From Prevotella sp. (lineage in GTDB: Bacteria; Bacteroidota; Bacteroidia; Bacteroidales; Bacteroidaceae): a stretch of DNA of 64,000 nucleotides. Of this stretch, positions 44,507 through 52,279 are shown piece by piece. The stretch lies in assembly GCA_016291595.1 (NCBI GenBank), contig JAEEXN010000006.1:1-64000 (forward strand). Direction: 5' to 3'. Position numbers and translations under genes: made by a program. Position 1 is the first letter of the stretch, and each line of letters starts with the position of its first letter. Below the pieces are notes generated by a model. It had not been told where the DNA came from. It saw nothing but the letters and a program-made list of their open reading frames with translations, and did no database searches.

Positions 44507-44514
44507 CAAAGGTA
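44507..44514 (-). promoter_or_regulatory. -7 box for the OmpA lipoprotein gene
   Basis: TACCTTTG on the minus strand, 46 nt before the ATG; the -33 element is unclear. Confidence 0.45.
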
Positions 44515-44632
44515 ATCTTTTTTTCAACATATTAATCTTTTTCCCAACATTTTTTTGTAATTTTGCGGCAAAATTAGGCAAATATACCAATTTTAACAAC
44601 GGGATTTTCCTAAAACTCAATATGGATTTCCC

Positions 44633-44640
44633 TATATTTG
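44633..44640 (+). promoter_or_regulatory. -7 box for proS
   Basis: TATATTTG, 30 nt before the ATG at 44671; no clear -33. Confidence 0.45.
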
Positions 44641-44670
44641 ACAAGAATTCAAAGAAAGTATAAGACATTT

Positions 44671-46149
44671 ATGGCAAAAGAACTTAAAGAAATGACCAAG
44701 CGTGCCGACAATTACAGTCAGTGGTATAACGACTTGGTAGTGAAGGCAGATTTGGCTGAGCAGTCGGCCGTACGTGGTTGTATGGTGATTAAACCATACG
44801 GCTATGCTATTTGGGAAAAAATGCAACATCAGCTTGACCTGATGTTCAAAGAAACAGGTGCTCAGAACGCTTACTTTCCGCTTCTTATTCCGAAATCGTT
44901 CCTCTCTCGTGAGGCCGAACATGTTGAAGGTTTCGCCAAAGAGTGTGCTGTAGTTACCCACTACCGTCTGCGCGCAAAAGAAGACAAGAGCGGCGTAGAG
45001 GTTGACCCAGCTGCAAAGTTGGAAGAAGAGTTGATTATACGTCCAACCAGTGAGACAATCATATGGAATACCTATAAGAACTGGATTCAATCCTGGCGTG
45101 ATCTGCCTCTTATGTGCAACCAATGGTGCAACGTTATGCGCTGGGAGATGCGTACACGCCCATTCTTGCGCACTTCAGAGTTCCTTTGGCAAGAAGGCCA
45201 CACTGCCCATGCAACTCGCGAAGAGGCAGAAGAAGAGGCAAAGAAGATGCTGAAAGTCTATGCCAAGTTTGCAGAAGAGTGGATGGCCGTTCCTGTTGTA
45301 CAAGGAGTTAAAAGTGAGACCGAGCGTTTTGCCGGAGCTCTTGATACCTACACCATCGAGGCTATGATGCAAGACGGAAAAGCCTTGCAGAGCGGAACAT
45401 CGCATTTCCTCGGTCAGAATTTCGCCAAGGCATTTGAGGTTACTTATTTGAATAAAGAGAACAAGCCTGAGTATGTATGGGCAACATCTTGGGGTGTTAG
45501 TACCCGTCTCATTGGTGCACTTATAATGACTCACTCTGATGATAACGGCCTCGTGCTTCCTCCGCGTCTTGCTCCTATTCAAGTTGTTATCGTGCCTATT
45601 TCGAAAGGCGATGACCTTCAGCGGATTACCGAGCGGCTTACACCAGTTATCAATGAGCTCCGCAAGGCTGGTATCAGCGTGAAATACGACGATGCAGATA
45701 ATAAGCGGCCAGGCTTCAAGTTTGCCGATTACGAGCTGAAGGGAGTTCCCGTCCGTCTGGTTATGGGAGCACGCGATTTAGAGAATGGTACCATTGAGGT
45801 TATGCGTCGCGACACACTCGAGAAAGAGACTCGCCCTGTAGAAGGAATTGTTGAATACGTTGAGCAGCTGCTCGAAGATATTCAGAAGAATATTTTCGAA
45901 AAAGCAAAAGCTTACCGTGATGCCCATATCTTCGAGTGCGACAATTATGAAGAGTTTAAGGAAAGAGTGAAAGACGGTGGTTTCTTCCTATGTCATTGGG
46001 ATGGTACTGCCGAGACGGAGGCTCAGATTAAGGAAGAGACTCAGGCTACTATTCGTTGCGTACCATTTGGTGTAGAGCAAACACCAGGAGTCGACATGGT
46101 TTCTGGCAAACCATCAAAGACCCGTGTCATTATAGCAAGAAGCTATTAA
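44671..46149 (+). CDS. proS: Prolyl-tRNA synthetase (short, archaeal/eukaryote-like type)
   Basis: A 492-residue class II synthetase: [35 protein letters not shown] (motif 2 area), [21 protein letters not shown] and [14 protein letters not shown]. There is no inserted editing domain; the C-terminus carries the extra zinc-binding-like domain of the ProS type 3 group. The start at 44671 ([19 protein letters not shown]) is preferred over 44638, which overlaps the -7 box. Confidence 0.97.
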   Translation: MAKELKEMTKRADNYSQWYNDLVVKADLAEQSAVRGCMVIKPYGYAIWEKMQHQLDLMFKETGAQNAYFPLLIPKSFLSREAEHVEGFAKECAVVTHYRLRAKEDKSGVEVDPAAKLEEELIIRPTSETIIWNTYKNWIQSWRDLPLMCNQWCNVMRWEMRTRPFLRTSEFLWQEGHTAHATREEAEEEAKKMLKVYAKFAEEWMAVPVVQGVKSETERFAGALDTYTIEAMMQDGKALQSGTSHFLGQNFAKAFEVTYLNKENKPEYVWATSWGVSTRLIGALIMTHSDDNGLVLPPRLAPIQVVIVPISKGDDLQRITERLTPVINELRKAGISVKYDDADNKRPGFKFADYELKGVPVRLVMGARDLENGTIEVMRRDTLEKETRPVEGIVEYVEQLLEDIQKNIFEKAKAYRDAHIFECDNYEEFKERVKDGGFFLCHWDGTAETEAQIKEETQATIRCVPFGVEQTPGVDMVSGKPSKTRVIIARSY

Positions 46150-46171
46150 GCGATTCTTATATAGTATAATG

Positions 46172-46202
46172 AAAAAGGACAGTCTAAACAGCTGTCCTTT
46201 TT
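46172..46202 (+). terminator. proS terminator
   Basis: An AAAAAGGACAG stem with CTGTCCTTTTT, loop of 9 nt, T-run on the plus strand. Confidence 0.85.
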
Positions 46203-46291
46203 TGTTGTTTATATTTAAGCCGTGATCATGAGGAGTGACGTAATGTTGTATTCCTATGGCATCATCACAACATTCATAGCCATTATTGGGC

Positions 46292-46375
46292 ACTTCCATA
46301 AATGCAGAGGAACCTTCCACGAACACAGAGGAGCCTTCCACAGAAGCAGAGGAGCCTTCCACAAACGCAATGAGG
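46292..46375. repeat. 21-nt minisatellite array E (four units)
   Basis: CCTTCCAC or a variant at 46292, 46313, 46334 and 46355, an exact 21-nt period; unit close to GCAGAGGAGCCTTCCACAAAC. The unit is unrelated to arrays A-D. It lies 3' of the fucose-isomerase-like gene, in frame with it after its stop codon, where it would read VEGSSAF heptads. Confidence 0.9.
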
Positions 46376-46395
46376 ATAAATAGATTTCCAGACAA

Positions 46396-47613
46396 CTACT
46401 TATTCTCATTAGAATTGCCCTGCATCCCCAACAACTCTTCCAACTCTTCTTGATGATTACCTTTCATGATAATATGGTGGTTGCCAATAGGATTTGTAAG
46501 GAAGTATTTAGCCTGCCGGGCATCATTCAACCGAATAACTTGTTGAGTGCGACAAAGGCCATTTTCTGCCTGATTGCGTATGAGCGTTCCTTGAGCAACA
46601 AACATGCGCGACAAGTCGCCAGCAAGTTTAAAAATAGTCATAGGTCCCTCTTCCACAAAACCACGAACACCTACCCCTATTCCCGACTCAAAATGGGTGT
46701 CAAGCTCATAACTATCTACCATATCCAGAGGGATTGTGCAATGCGCGAACAACAACTCTCCCGACTCGGGATTGATGCGCGCAGGATTCGCTTGGAAGCC
46801 TGAGCTGCCGGTTAACGAACGGGCAACCATCATAGAGAGCATGGATGGCACATCACCTTCGCATCCAGCTACAATCCCATCACCATTTAAACGTGCCAAT
46901 GCTAAACACCCTGTATTCTTTACCGCCGAGAGCAAATCGAAGCAGCGGATTGTAAAGCCCTGCAACTGATACTTTTGAACCAGATTACGCAAGGCTACAT
47001 ATATCTGCTCCGCCCCCGGTAATGCTTTCCGCACATCCTCTCGCAGAGTAACTTCGTTTGATACAGGCAGCGAACAATGGTTAACCTCATCAATTATTTC
47101 ATCAATACTAATATCAACTAAGTCTATGCCGAGAACGCTATTCAGTTTATCTGGATTATATATGCTTGAAATAAGCCAATCGGAAGGCCTTCCAATAACA
47201 CCCAGGCGACAACCGAATAGCTTTCTGCGAGCATGTTCTACACGCACCAACATACCTATACGTTGTCTTAAGTAGGCAGTATTGCCATGTAAGATTTCAC
47301 CGTCGGCACCTTGTTGGCGTAGATAGGAAAGAATTTCCATAGAAGCAGCCAACGAGTTGCTCTTACCAGAGGTTAACAGATAGAACTTCTTGCTTTGCTT
47401 GCGTAGAGTATTAAAACGGTCCTTAAAAATCCCCTCCGTTCCACCTGTTCGCACATAGATAAGATTCAACAAATACTTGCCGTACTCGTCGTAACTATCA
47501 TTTCTCAATTCATAATCTATTCCCAACTCAGCAAGAAAATGCTCAGTCTCATTAACCACTGATAAAGGATCGTGCAATGGCGATGTAAGCGTAAAAACAG
47601 CGATATCTGTCAT
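46396..47613 (-). CDS. L-fucose/L-arabinose isomerase-like protein
   Basis: A 405-residue cytoplasmic protein. It resembles the L-fucose isomerase-like group: N-terminal VFTLTSPLHDP, the KFYLLTSGKSNSLAASMEIL segment, GVIGRPSDWLISS, GCLALARLNGDGIVAGCEGDVPSMLSMMVARSLTG, and a C-terminal GNHHIIMKG. I cannot confirm the metal ligands of a true isomerase. It is divergent from the radical SAM gene, with promoters in the shared 152-nt gap. Confidence 0.75.
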   Translation of the reverse strand: MTDIAVFTLTSPLHDPLSVVNETEHFLAELGIDYELRNDSYDEYGKYLLNLIYVRTGGTEGIFKDRFNTLRKQSKKFYLLTSGKSNSLAASMEILSYLRQQGADGEILHGNTAYLRQRIGMLVRVEHARRKLFGCRLGVIGRPSDWLISSIYNPDKLNSVLGIDLVDISIDEIIDEVNHCSLPVSNEVTLREDVRKALPGAEQIYVALRNLVQKYQLQGFTIRCFDLLSAVKNTGCLALARLNGDGIVAGCEGDVPSMLSMMVARSLTGSSGFQANPARINPESGELLFAHCTIPLDMVDSYELDTHFESGIGVGVRGFVEEGPMTIFKLAGDLSRMFVAQGTLIRNQAENGLCRTQQVIRLNDARQAKYFLTNPIGNHHIIMKGNHQEELEELLGMQGNSNENK

Positions 47614-47659
47614 TTAAATACTACAATTAATTCTTTATTACTAAGTGTTTAGCTTTTTG

Positions 47660-47718
47660 CAAAGATAATAAAAAACGCGTAATAAATGCTTGTTTTACAA
47701 CAAAAATGATTATCTTTG
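47660..47718. promoter_or_regulatory. Divergent -7 boxes between the isomerase-like and radical SAM genes
   Basis: TATCTTTG on the minus strand (47660-47667) and TATCTTTG on the plus strand (47711-47718), identical boxes facing apart. Confidence 0.55.
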
Positions 47719-47765
47719 TCCTAATTATTTGCCATCAAACAACGCATTGCCCTCAAGCATAGAAG

Positions 47766-48863
47766 ATGAAGAAGTCAAAGGAATTAGGCATTCGCAAGCT
47801 TATCGCATTGGAGTTGGCTGCTCACATAAGCAGCAACATCCGTAAAGAGCATCCACTCAGGCAATTGTTCTGGGAATGCACTTTGCGATGTAATGTAAGC
47901 TGCCGCCATTGCGGAAGCGATTGTAGGAAGCTTTCTGACATCAATGATATGCTGCGCGAGGACTTTTTCCGTGTACTCGACAATATTGCAACAAAAACAG
48001 ATCCTCATCGAGTATTTGTTACGATAACAGGAGGAGAACCTCTTCTTCGTGATGATTTGGAACTTTGTGGACAAGGCATTTTTGAACGCGGTTTTCCATG
48101 GGGAGTTGTTACAAACGGTCTTGTGCTGACCCCAAAGCGCTTTGAGTCACTTTGCATGTCTGGAATGCATAGTATTACCATTAGCCTTGACGGACTTGAA
48201 GAGAATCACAATTGGATGCGCCGCCATCCAAATAGTTTCCAGATGGTTGACCAAGCTCTCGACCTGCTTGTCAAGAATCCTCAAATTGCCTCTGATGTCG
48301 TTACATGCGTCAATCAGCGCAATTACGACCAGCTTCCAGCTATACGTGACTATCTTATTAACAAAGGAATCGGTTACTGGCGCATCTACTCCATTTTCCC
48401 AGTAGGACGAGCAGCAAAAGACCCCGTGATGCAAATCAGTAATGAACAATACCGGGGTATGCTCGACTTTATCCGGCAGACACGACATGAGGGCAGAATC
48501 AACGCTTCATATGGTTGCGAAGGATTTTTAGGGCGTTACGAAGGAGAGGTAAGAGATATGTTCTTCGACTGCCAGGCTGGTGTGACGGTAGGCTCCGTTA
48601 TGGCAGACGGATCAATTGCCGCCTGCGCAAGTATCCGTTCTAACTATAGCCAAGGTAATATCTACGAGGACGATTTCATGGACGTTTGGGAAAACCGCTA
48701 TACTCTTTATAGAAGGCGCGACTGGATGCGCAAAGATGAATGTAAAGATTGCCGGTATTGGCGGTACTGCAGGGGAAATGGAATGCATCTACGAGATGAT
48801 GATGGAAACCTGATCCTTTGCCATTTGAAAAGAATAAATGAGATGGATAATAGTGTTAAATAA
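47766..48863 (+). CDS. Radical SAM/SPASM enzyme of the rSAM/lipoprotein system (TIGR04133-like)
   Basis: A 365-residue radical SAM protein. The [4Fe-4S] SAM motif is CNVSCRHC (Cys 42, 46, 49), followed by ITGGEPLLRDDLE and TISLDGLEENHNWMRRHP. The C-terminal SPASM region has many cysteines (CQAGVTVGSVMADGSIAACASI, DECKDCRYWRYCRGNGMHL and a last Cys in LILCHLKRI) for auxiliary clusters. It matches what I remember of the Bacteroidetes rSAM paired with a small lipoprotein, which follows here 61 nt later. It probably modifies that lipoprotein or a peptide; the reaction is unknown. Confidence 0.85.
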   Translation: MKKSKELGIRKLIALELAAHISSNIRKEHPLRQLFWECTLRCNVSCRHCGSDCRKLSDINDMLREDFFRVLDNIATKTDPHRVFVTITGGEPLLRDDLELCGQGIFERGFPWGVVTNGLVLTPKRFESLCMSGMHSITISLDGLEENHNWMRRHPNSFQMVDQALDLLVKNPQIASDVVTCVNQRNYDQLPAIRDYLINKGIGYWRIYSIFPVGRAAKDPVMQISNEQYRGMLDFIRQTRHEGRINASYGCEGFLGRYEGEVRDMFFDCQAGVTVGSVMADGSIAACASIRSNYSQGNIYEDDFMDVWENRYTLYRRRDWMRKDECKDCRYWRYCRGNGMHLRDDDGNLILCHLKRINEMDNSVK

Positions 48864-48924
48864 TCTATAAATAGTGTTTATTTCAGTATTAATCATTAAC
48901 TTAGCAACATAAAAGATTTTGACC

Positions 48925-49212
48925 ATGATTAAAAGAATTCGTTACACAATCAACACCGTCCTTTCTGCCCTCATCGTTGCATTGGGGTTCGGTTCTTGTG
49001 TGTCACAGAAGACATATGAGGCAGCAAAGCAGGAAATCAAGCAGTTGCAAGAGGAGAACGAGATGCTAAAAAATGACAATAACACTTTAAGCAATGATGT
49101 CAAAAGGCTGAAAAAGAGTATTGCGGAGTATCAGAAAAGGATGGAACAACGTAAAGTTGTCTATGGTCCACGACCAACAGATTATAAGAAAAACATCAAT
49201 AACAAAGAATGA
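48925..49212 (+). CDS. Small coiled-coil lipoprotein next to the radical SAM enzyme (candidate substrate)
   Basis: A 95-residue protein: hydrophobic signal with lipobox ALGFGSC, then a heptad-rich coiled coil (YEAAKQEIKQLQEENEMLKN and onward), and a C-terminal KVVYGPRPTDYKKN. The LGFGSC signal and a YGxP motif near the C-terminus are features I associate with the rSAM-linked lipoproteins. It is the likely partner of the radical SAM enzyme; this is inference. The start at 48925 (MIKRIRYT) follows a TTG at 48919. Confidence 0.75.
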   Translation: MIKRIRYTINTVLSALIVALGFGSCVSQKTYEAAKQEIKQLQEENEMLKNDNNTLSNDVKRLKKSIAEYQKRMEQRKVVYGPRPTDYKKNINNKE

Positions 49213-49295
49213 TGTTTAGATATTCATTCTTCGTTATTATTTCTATTTGCTTGTGCTTAATTGATTGCTCTGGAGATAGAGATTTATTGAGATGA
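49212..49295 (+). CDS. Possible 27-residue lipoprotein-like peptide
   Basis: MFRYSFFVIISICLCLIDCS then GDRDLLR. The ATG overlaps the previous stop by one base (TGATG) and the peptide ends in a lipobox-like LCLIDC with a short charged tail. It is followed by a terminator. It could be a chance frame; coupling and the signal-like sequence are the only support. Confidence 0.35.
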   Translation: MFRYSFFVIISICLCLIDCSGDRDLLR

Positions 49296-49322
49296 AGAGG
49301 ACACAAAGTCTACACAACAAAA

Positions 49323-49355
49323 AACAGGGTCTTAAGCAAAAGCTTAGACCCTGTT
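49323..49355 (+). terminator. Terminator of the radical SAM/lipoprotein operon
   Basis: AACAGGGTCT (49323-49332) pairs with AGACCCTGTT (49346-49355), with inner AAGC/GCTT pairing. Confidence 0.8.
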
Positions 49356-49385
49356 AGGTATTACAGTTAATGTGGGAATGAGAAG

Positions 49386-49457
49386 AGGTGCCTGGCGGAT
49401 TCGAACCGCCGTAGACGGTTTTGCAGACCGTTGACTAAGCCACTCATCCAAGGCACC
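49386..49457 (-). tRNA. trnC: tRNA-Cys (anticodon GCA)
   Basis: Minus-strand cloverleaf with acceptor GGTGCCT/AGGCACC, anticodon GCA in a CTGCAAA loop, TTCGAATC T-arm and discriminator U. CCA is not encoded. Confidence 0.95.
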
Positions 49458-49489
49458 ATTTCTTGTTAGCGGATGCAAAGTTAATGCTT

Positions 49490-49660
49490 TTATTTCTTTC
49501 TGCCAAATTTTTCACAATCTTTTTTGTTTTTAATGTCGCGTAAGGCACATCCATCACAACCACGACAAGGATTATTGTCAGCATGGATAGCTTTATAGAC
49601 ACGCCAGACAATATAAGAAACAGACAAAGCAATAATAATATAAACAAAAATAATTTGCAT
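49490..49660 (-). CDS. FeoB-associated Cys-rich membrane protein
   Basis: A 56-residue protein. One transmembrane helix (IIFVYIIIALSVSYIVWRVY) precedes PCRGCDGCALRD and KKDCEKF, giving four cysteines at about 32, 35, 38 and 49. This is the pattern of the small family usually found next to feoB; no feoB is in the window. A -7 box TAAATTTG (minus, 49683-49690) lies 22 nt upstream. A different open frame (49444-49647) covers the same bases and is rejected. Confidence 0.88.
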   Translation of the reverse strand: MQIIFVYIIIALSVSYIVWRVYKAIHADNNPCRGCDGCALRDIKNKKDCEKFGRKK

Positions 49661-49682
49661 CAAAAATTCTAAAATTTGTGTG

Positions 49683-49690
49683 CAAATTTA
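49683..49690 (-). promoter_or_regulatory. -7 box for the Cys-rich membrane protein
   Basis: TAAATTTG on the minus strand, 22 nt before the start. Confidence 0.55.
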
Positions 49691-49785
49691 TTAGATTTGT
49701 CGATAAATCCAAAATAATTTTGGCAAAAATAAAAGAAATGTGTATCTTCGCGCCCAGTATTAACTTTAAAATTCTGCTATCATAT

Positions 49786-50175
49786 ATGGAATTGCCAGAT
49801 TTTATGAAATATGCCAACAAGTTCTCTCAAAGTGAATTTGTAGAAAAAATATCACGCATAGCCAAACGTGCGGGTGCAAAATTGGTCTATGCTGCCCTGA
49901 TTCTATATTACACGTTAGGTAGCGATAAGATTTCTGTGAAGGATAAAGCTGTTATTATAGGAGCTCTTGGCTATCTGATTAGCCCCCTTGATGTTATTCC
50001 TGATGCTATACCCATTGCAGGCTTAGGCGATGATTTGGCCGTACTTATATATGTATTACAGAAAGTATGGGGAGACGTGTCTGAAGAGATTAAACAGAAA
50101 GCCCGAGCTAAATTGAACAGTTGGTTTGATGAGGATGAGATAGAGGAGATCAACAATTTGTTTGATAAGGAATAG
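49786..50175 (+). CDS. DUF1232 (YkvA-like) membrane protein
   Basis: A 129-residue protein with the DUF1232 core DKAVIIGALGYLISPLDVIPDAIPIAGLGDDLAVL. A helical N-terminus (MKYANKFSQSEFVEKISRIAKRAG) and an acidic C-terminus flank it. The function is unknown. The start at 49786 is preferred over upstream in-frame ATGs that lie in the promoter-like region (TATCTTCG near 49743). Confidence 0.88.
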   Translation: MELPDFMKYANKFSQSEFVEKISRIAKRAGAKLVYAALILYYTLGSDKISVKDKAVIIGALGYLISPLDVIPDAIPIAGLGDDLAVLIYVLQKVWGDVSEEIKQKARAKLNSWFDEDEIEEINNLFDKE

Positions 50176-50288
50176 TTTTTGACGTTATTACAGAGATTTA
50201 GATGATTAATAGAGCTAAATATTATTTTGGTTCTACTTATTTTAATTGTATATAACCAAGAGTTTTTACGGTCAAAACACTTCACGTA

Positions 50289-51524
50289 TCAAAGATCTTT
50301 CAAAAGAATTCCGCGCAGGCTTTTGAGATATGCACGACGTGCTTGATATGCCTTGCCCCAATTTACACTAGCATGAGCACGCAAATTGACATCAAGTTTC
50401 CAACTGCCTTGTGCTTCAAGGCGATCAACCATTGCCCCAACACTTAAGTTCTCAAGTGACTCGGCAGGAAGAAACACCGGATCTTCTTCTTTTTCATCAA
50501 GGCCAACTGTTTCTAAGATCAGATGCGCTTTAGACATATCATAGAGCAATTCACTAGTTATACGAATAGGAATATTTGTGGCCAATTTCAATTCTAATGC
50601 GGTATATGGCTTTCCGCCTTCGGAAAATCTTTTGCAAATTAAGCTAAGTAAAAGCGCACTGAGCATCATACGATAGCGATAGCTCATACTCTTTGCATCA
50701 GACAAGAATGCTGATTCCTCAAGGTTTTGAATTGTATATGTAAGTTCTGCGCCAACTAAGCAAATGGTCCAAGAGAATTGCACCCAAAGCATAAACAGCG
50801 GCAAGGCGGCAAATGAGCCATAAATGGCATTGTAGCTGCTTACCCACAACTGAGAATGAATGTAGAAAAGCTGCAACCATTGCATAGCCGTTCCAGCTAG
50901 TATAGCTGGTAGAATTGCACTTTTCATATGTACCTTTGTATTGGGCATGAATACATAAAGAGCAAAAAAAGCTGCCGACATTAAAAGATATGGTGTCAAG
51001 TCTATCAGAAAGTGTGCAACAGAACCTATAACAACATATTGATCTAAGTTCTGGGCGATTGTTGCCATGAAAATAGAAACACCGGCCAAAATAACAATGA
51101 TGATAGGGACAAGAAACAGCATGGCAATATAATCGGTAATTGTGCGGAAAAGGCTGCGAGGTTTCTTCACCTGCCAGATATCATTGAAGGTTTTCTCAAT
51201 GTTACTAACCAACATGAGAACAGTAAAAAGCATAAACAACAATCCCAATCCTAAAATAATACCACTCTTCGTATGAACAAGATAGGAATTGACAAAACCA
51301 ATAATGATTTCTGCAGCTTGAGGCTGACTAGCCAACATGTCTCTAAACCACGTCTCTATATATTTTGAATAGCCAAAACCACGTGCAACAGCAAACACGA
51401 CAGCCATAATGGGAACGATTGCAAGCAGCGTTGAATAGGTCAGTGCAGCAGCCGAATCAAACACTCGCTTAGCAGTCAACTCACTAATCACCAATCGTAT
51501 GATGTCGTAGATTTTCCTAAACAT
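50289..51524 (-). CDS. YihY/virulence factor BrkB family membrane protein
   Basis: A 411-residue protein with about six transmembrane helices in the YihY order: AALTYSTLLAIVPIMAVVFAVARGFG, GIILGLGLLFMLFTVLMLVSNIE, NDIWQVKKPRS, YLLMSAAFFALYVFMPNTKV, and SYNAIYGSFAALPLFMLWVQFSW (read in parts). A 140-residue cytoplasmic tail with a winged-helix look (MSYRYRMML...ELKLATNIPIRITSELLYDM) follows. The function is not established. Confidence 0.9.
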   Translation of the reverse strand: MFRKIYDIIRLVISELTAKRVFDSAAALTYSTLLAIVPIMAVVFAVARGFGYSKYIETWFRDMLASQPQAAEIIIGFVNSYLVHTKSGIILGLGLLFMLFTVLMLVSNIEKTFNDIWQVKKPRSLFRTITDYIAMLFLVPIIIVILAGVSIFMATIAQNLDQYVVIGSVAHFLIDLTPYLLMSAAFFALYVFMPNTKVHMKSAILPAILAGTAMQWLQLFYIHSQLWVSSYNAIYGSFAALPLFMLWVQFSWTICLVGAELTYTIQNLEESAFLSDAKSMSYRYRMMLSALLLSLICKRFSEGGKPYTALELKLATNIPIRITSELLYDMSKAHLILETVGLDEKEEDPVFLPAESLENLSVGAMVDRLEAQGSWKLDVNLRAHASVNWGKAYQARRAYLKSLRGILLKDL

Positions 51525-51606
51525 AAACTATATATAGATGTATAACATAGAAAACTAAATGCTATGAGCAATAAAGTGTTCTTTAAAAAATCAACAAAAA
51601 AGAAAC

Positions 51607-52018
51607 AGTGCCCCTGTAAGCCGGGTTCTGTACTGCCATCACCTCTCAGTAAATAACAGTGCTTGTCATTTATCTAGTCCGCAAGTCACCCTACGGCTCA
51701 AGCGTTCTACCCTCCACCGTATCTGCACTCCTACATATCACAAGGTAAATGTAGAGAAACAGATTCGGGCGGGCAACCCTCAAACGGCGGTTTACATGAA
51801 CTTGCAGCCTCCAGCGGACACAGCCTGACGATCACCCGCCAGCTGGTGGTCTCTTACACCACCTTCTCACCCTTACCCCACCGAAGCAAGGCGGTTGTTT
51901 TCTTCTGCCCTTACCTACTGTCACCAATAGCTTCTACTTTCAGAAGTGGAGCGCCCTATGCTGCCCGGACTTTCCTCTCGCATCACCTGGGATACCAGCG
52001 ACAAGCCGGAACACTATT
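51607..52018 (-). ncRNA. rnpB: RNase P RNA, bacterial class A
   Basis: On the minus strand the P4 signature GAGGAAAGTCCGGGC is at 51963-51977 near the 5' end and the matching 3' AACCCGGCTTA at 51617-51627. Between are CACAGAAA-like and GGTAAGGGTG-type segments. The 412-nt size fits. The ends are approximate; a T-rich stretch follows the 3' end. Confidence 0.95.
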
Positions 52019-52025
52019 TCAGGTG

Positions 52026-52033
52026 CAAAAGTA
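52026..52033 (-). promoter_or_regulatory. -7 box of rnpB
   Basis: TACTTTTG on the minus strand, 7 nt before the inferred 5' end. Confidence 0.55.
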
Positions 52034-52193
52034 ATAAAATTATTTATTTTAACCACAGATTAACAGAGATTTTCACAGATTAATCAATGTAAAATTGTCA
52101 GTTCTGCTCGTAAAATGCCGTTAAGAGTAGAAAATAAAGTGTTAAAAGACGACAAAAGATAAGACAAAATGACAGTTTTAACTTTTTTGCGCC

Positions 52194-52201
52194 TATATTT
52201 G
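52194..52201 (+). promoter_or_regulatory. -7 box of degP
   Basis: TATATTTG; the leader is about 73 nt and contains ATAGAAAAAGAAAC at 52245-52258, also found in the htpG leader. Confidence 0.5.
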
Positions 52202-52279
52202 CATGCTGCAAAACAAAGGGGACTTTAGCCTATTAAAATGTCCTATAGAAAAAGAAACAAATATTAAAACTTATAAGGT

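Noticed and set aside
46114-46395. 93-codon frame with VEGSS heptads
   Set aside because: No ATG start; it directly continues the upstream frame after a TAG, consists of array sequence, and overlaps the proS end.
49444-49647. 67-codon minus-strand frame with a hydrophobic start
   Set aside because: It is a shifted frame over the Cys-rich FeoB-associated gene and runs into the tRNA-Cys gene.
51846-52034. 62-codon plus-strand frame
   Set aside because: It lies within the RNase P RNA on the opposite strand.
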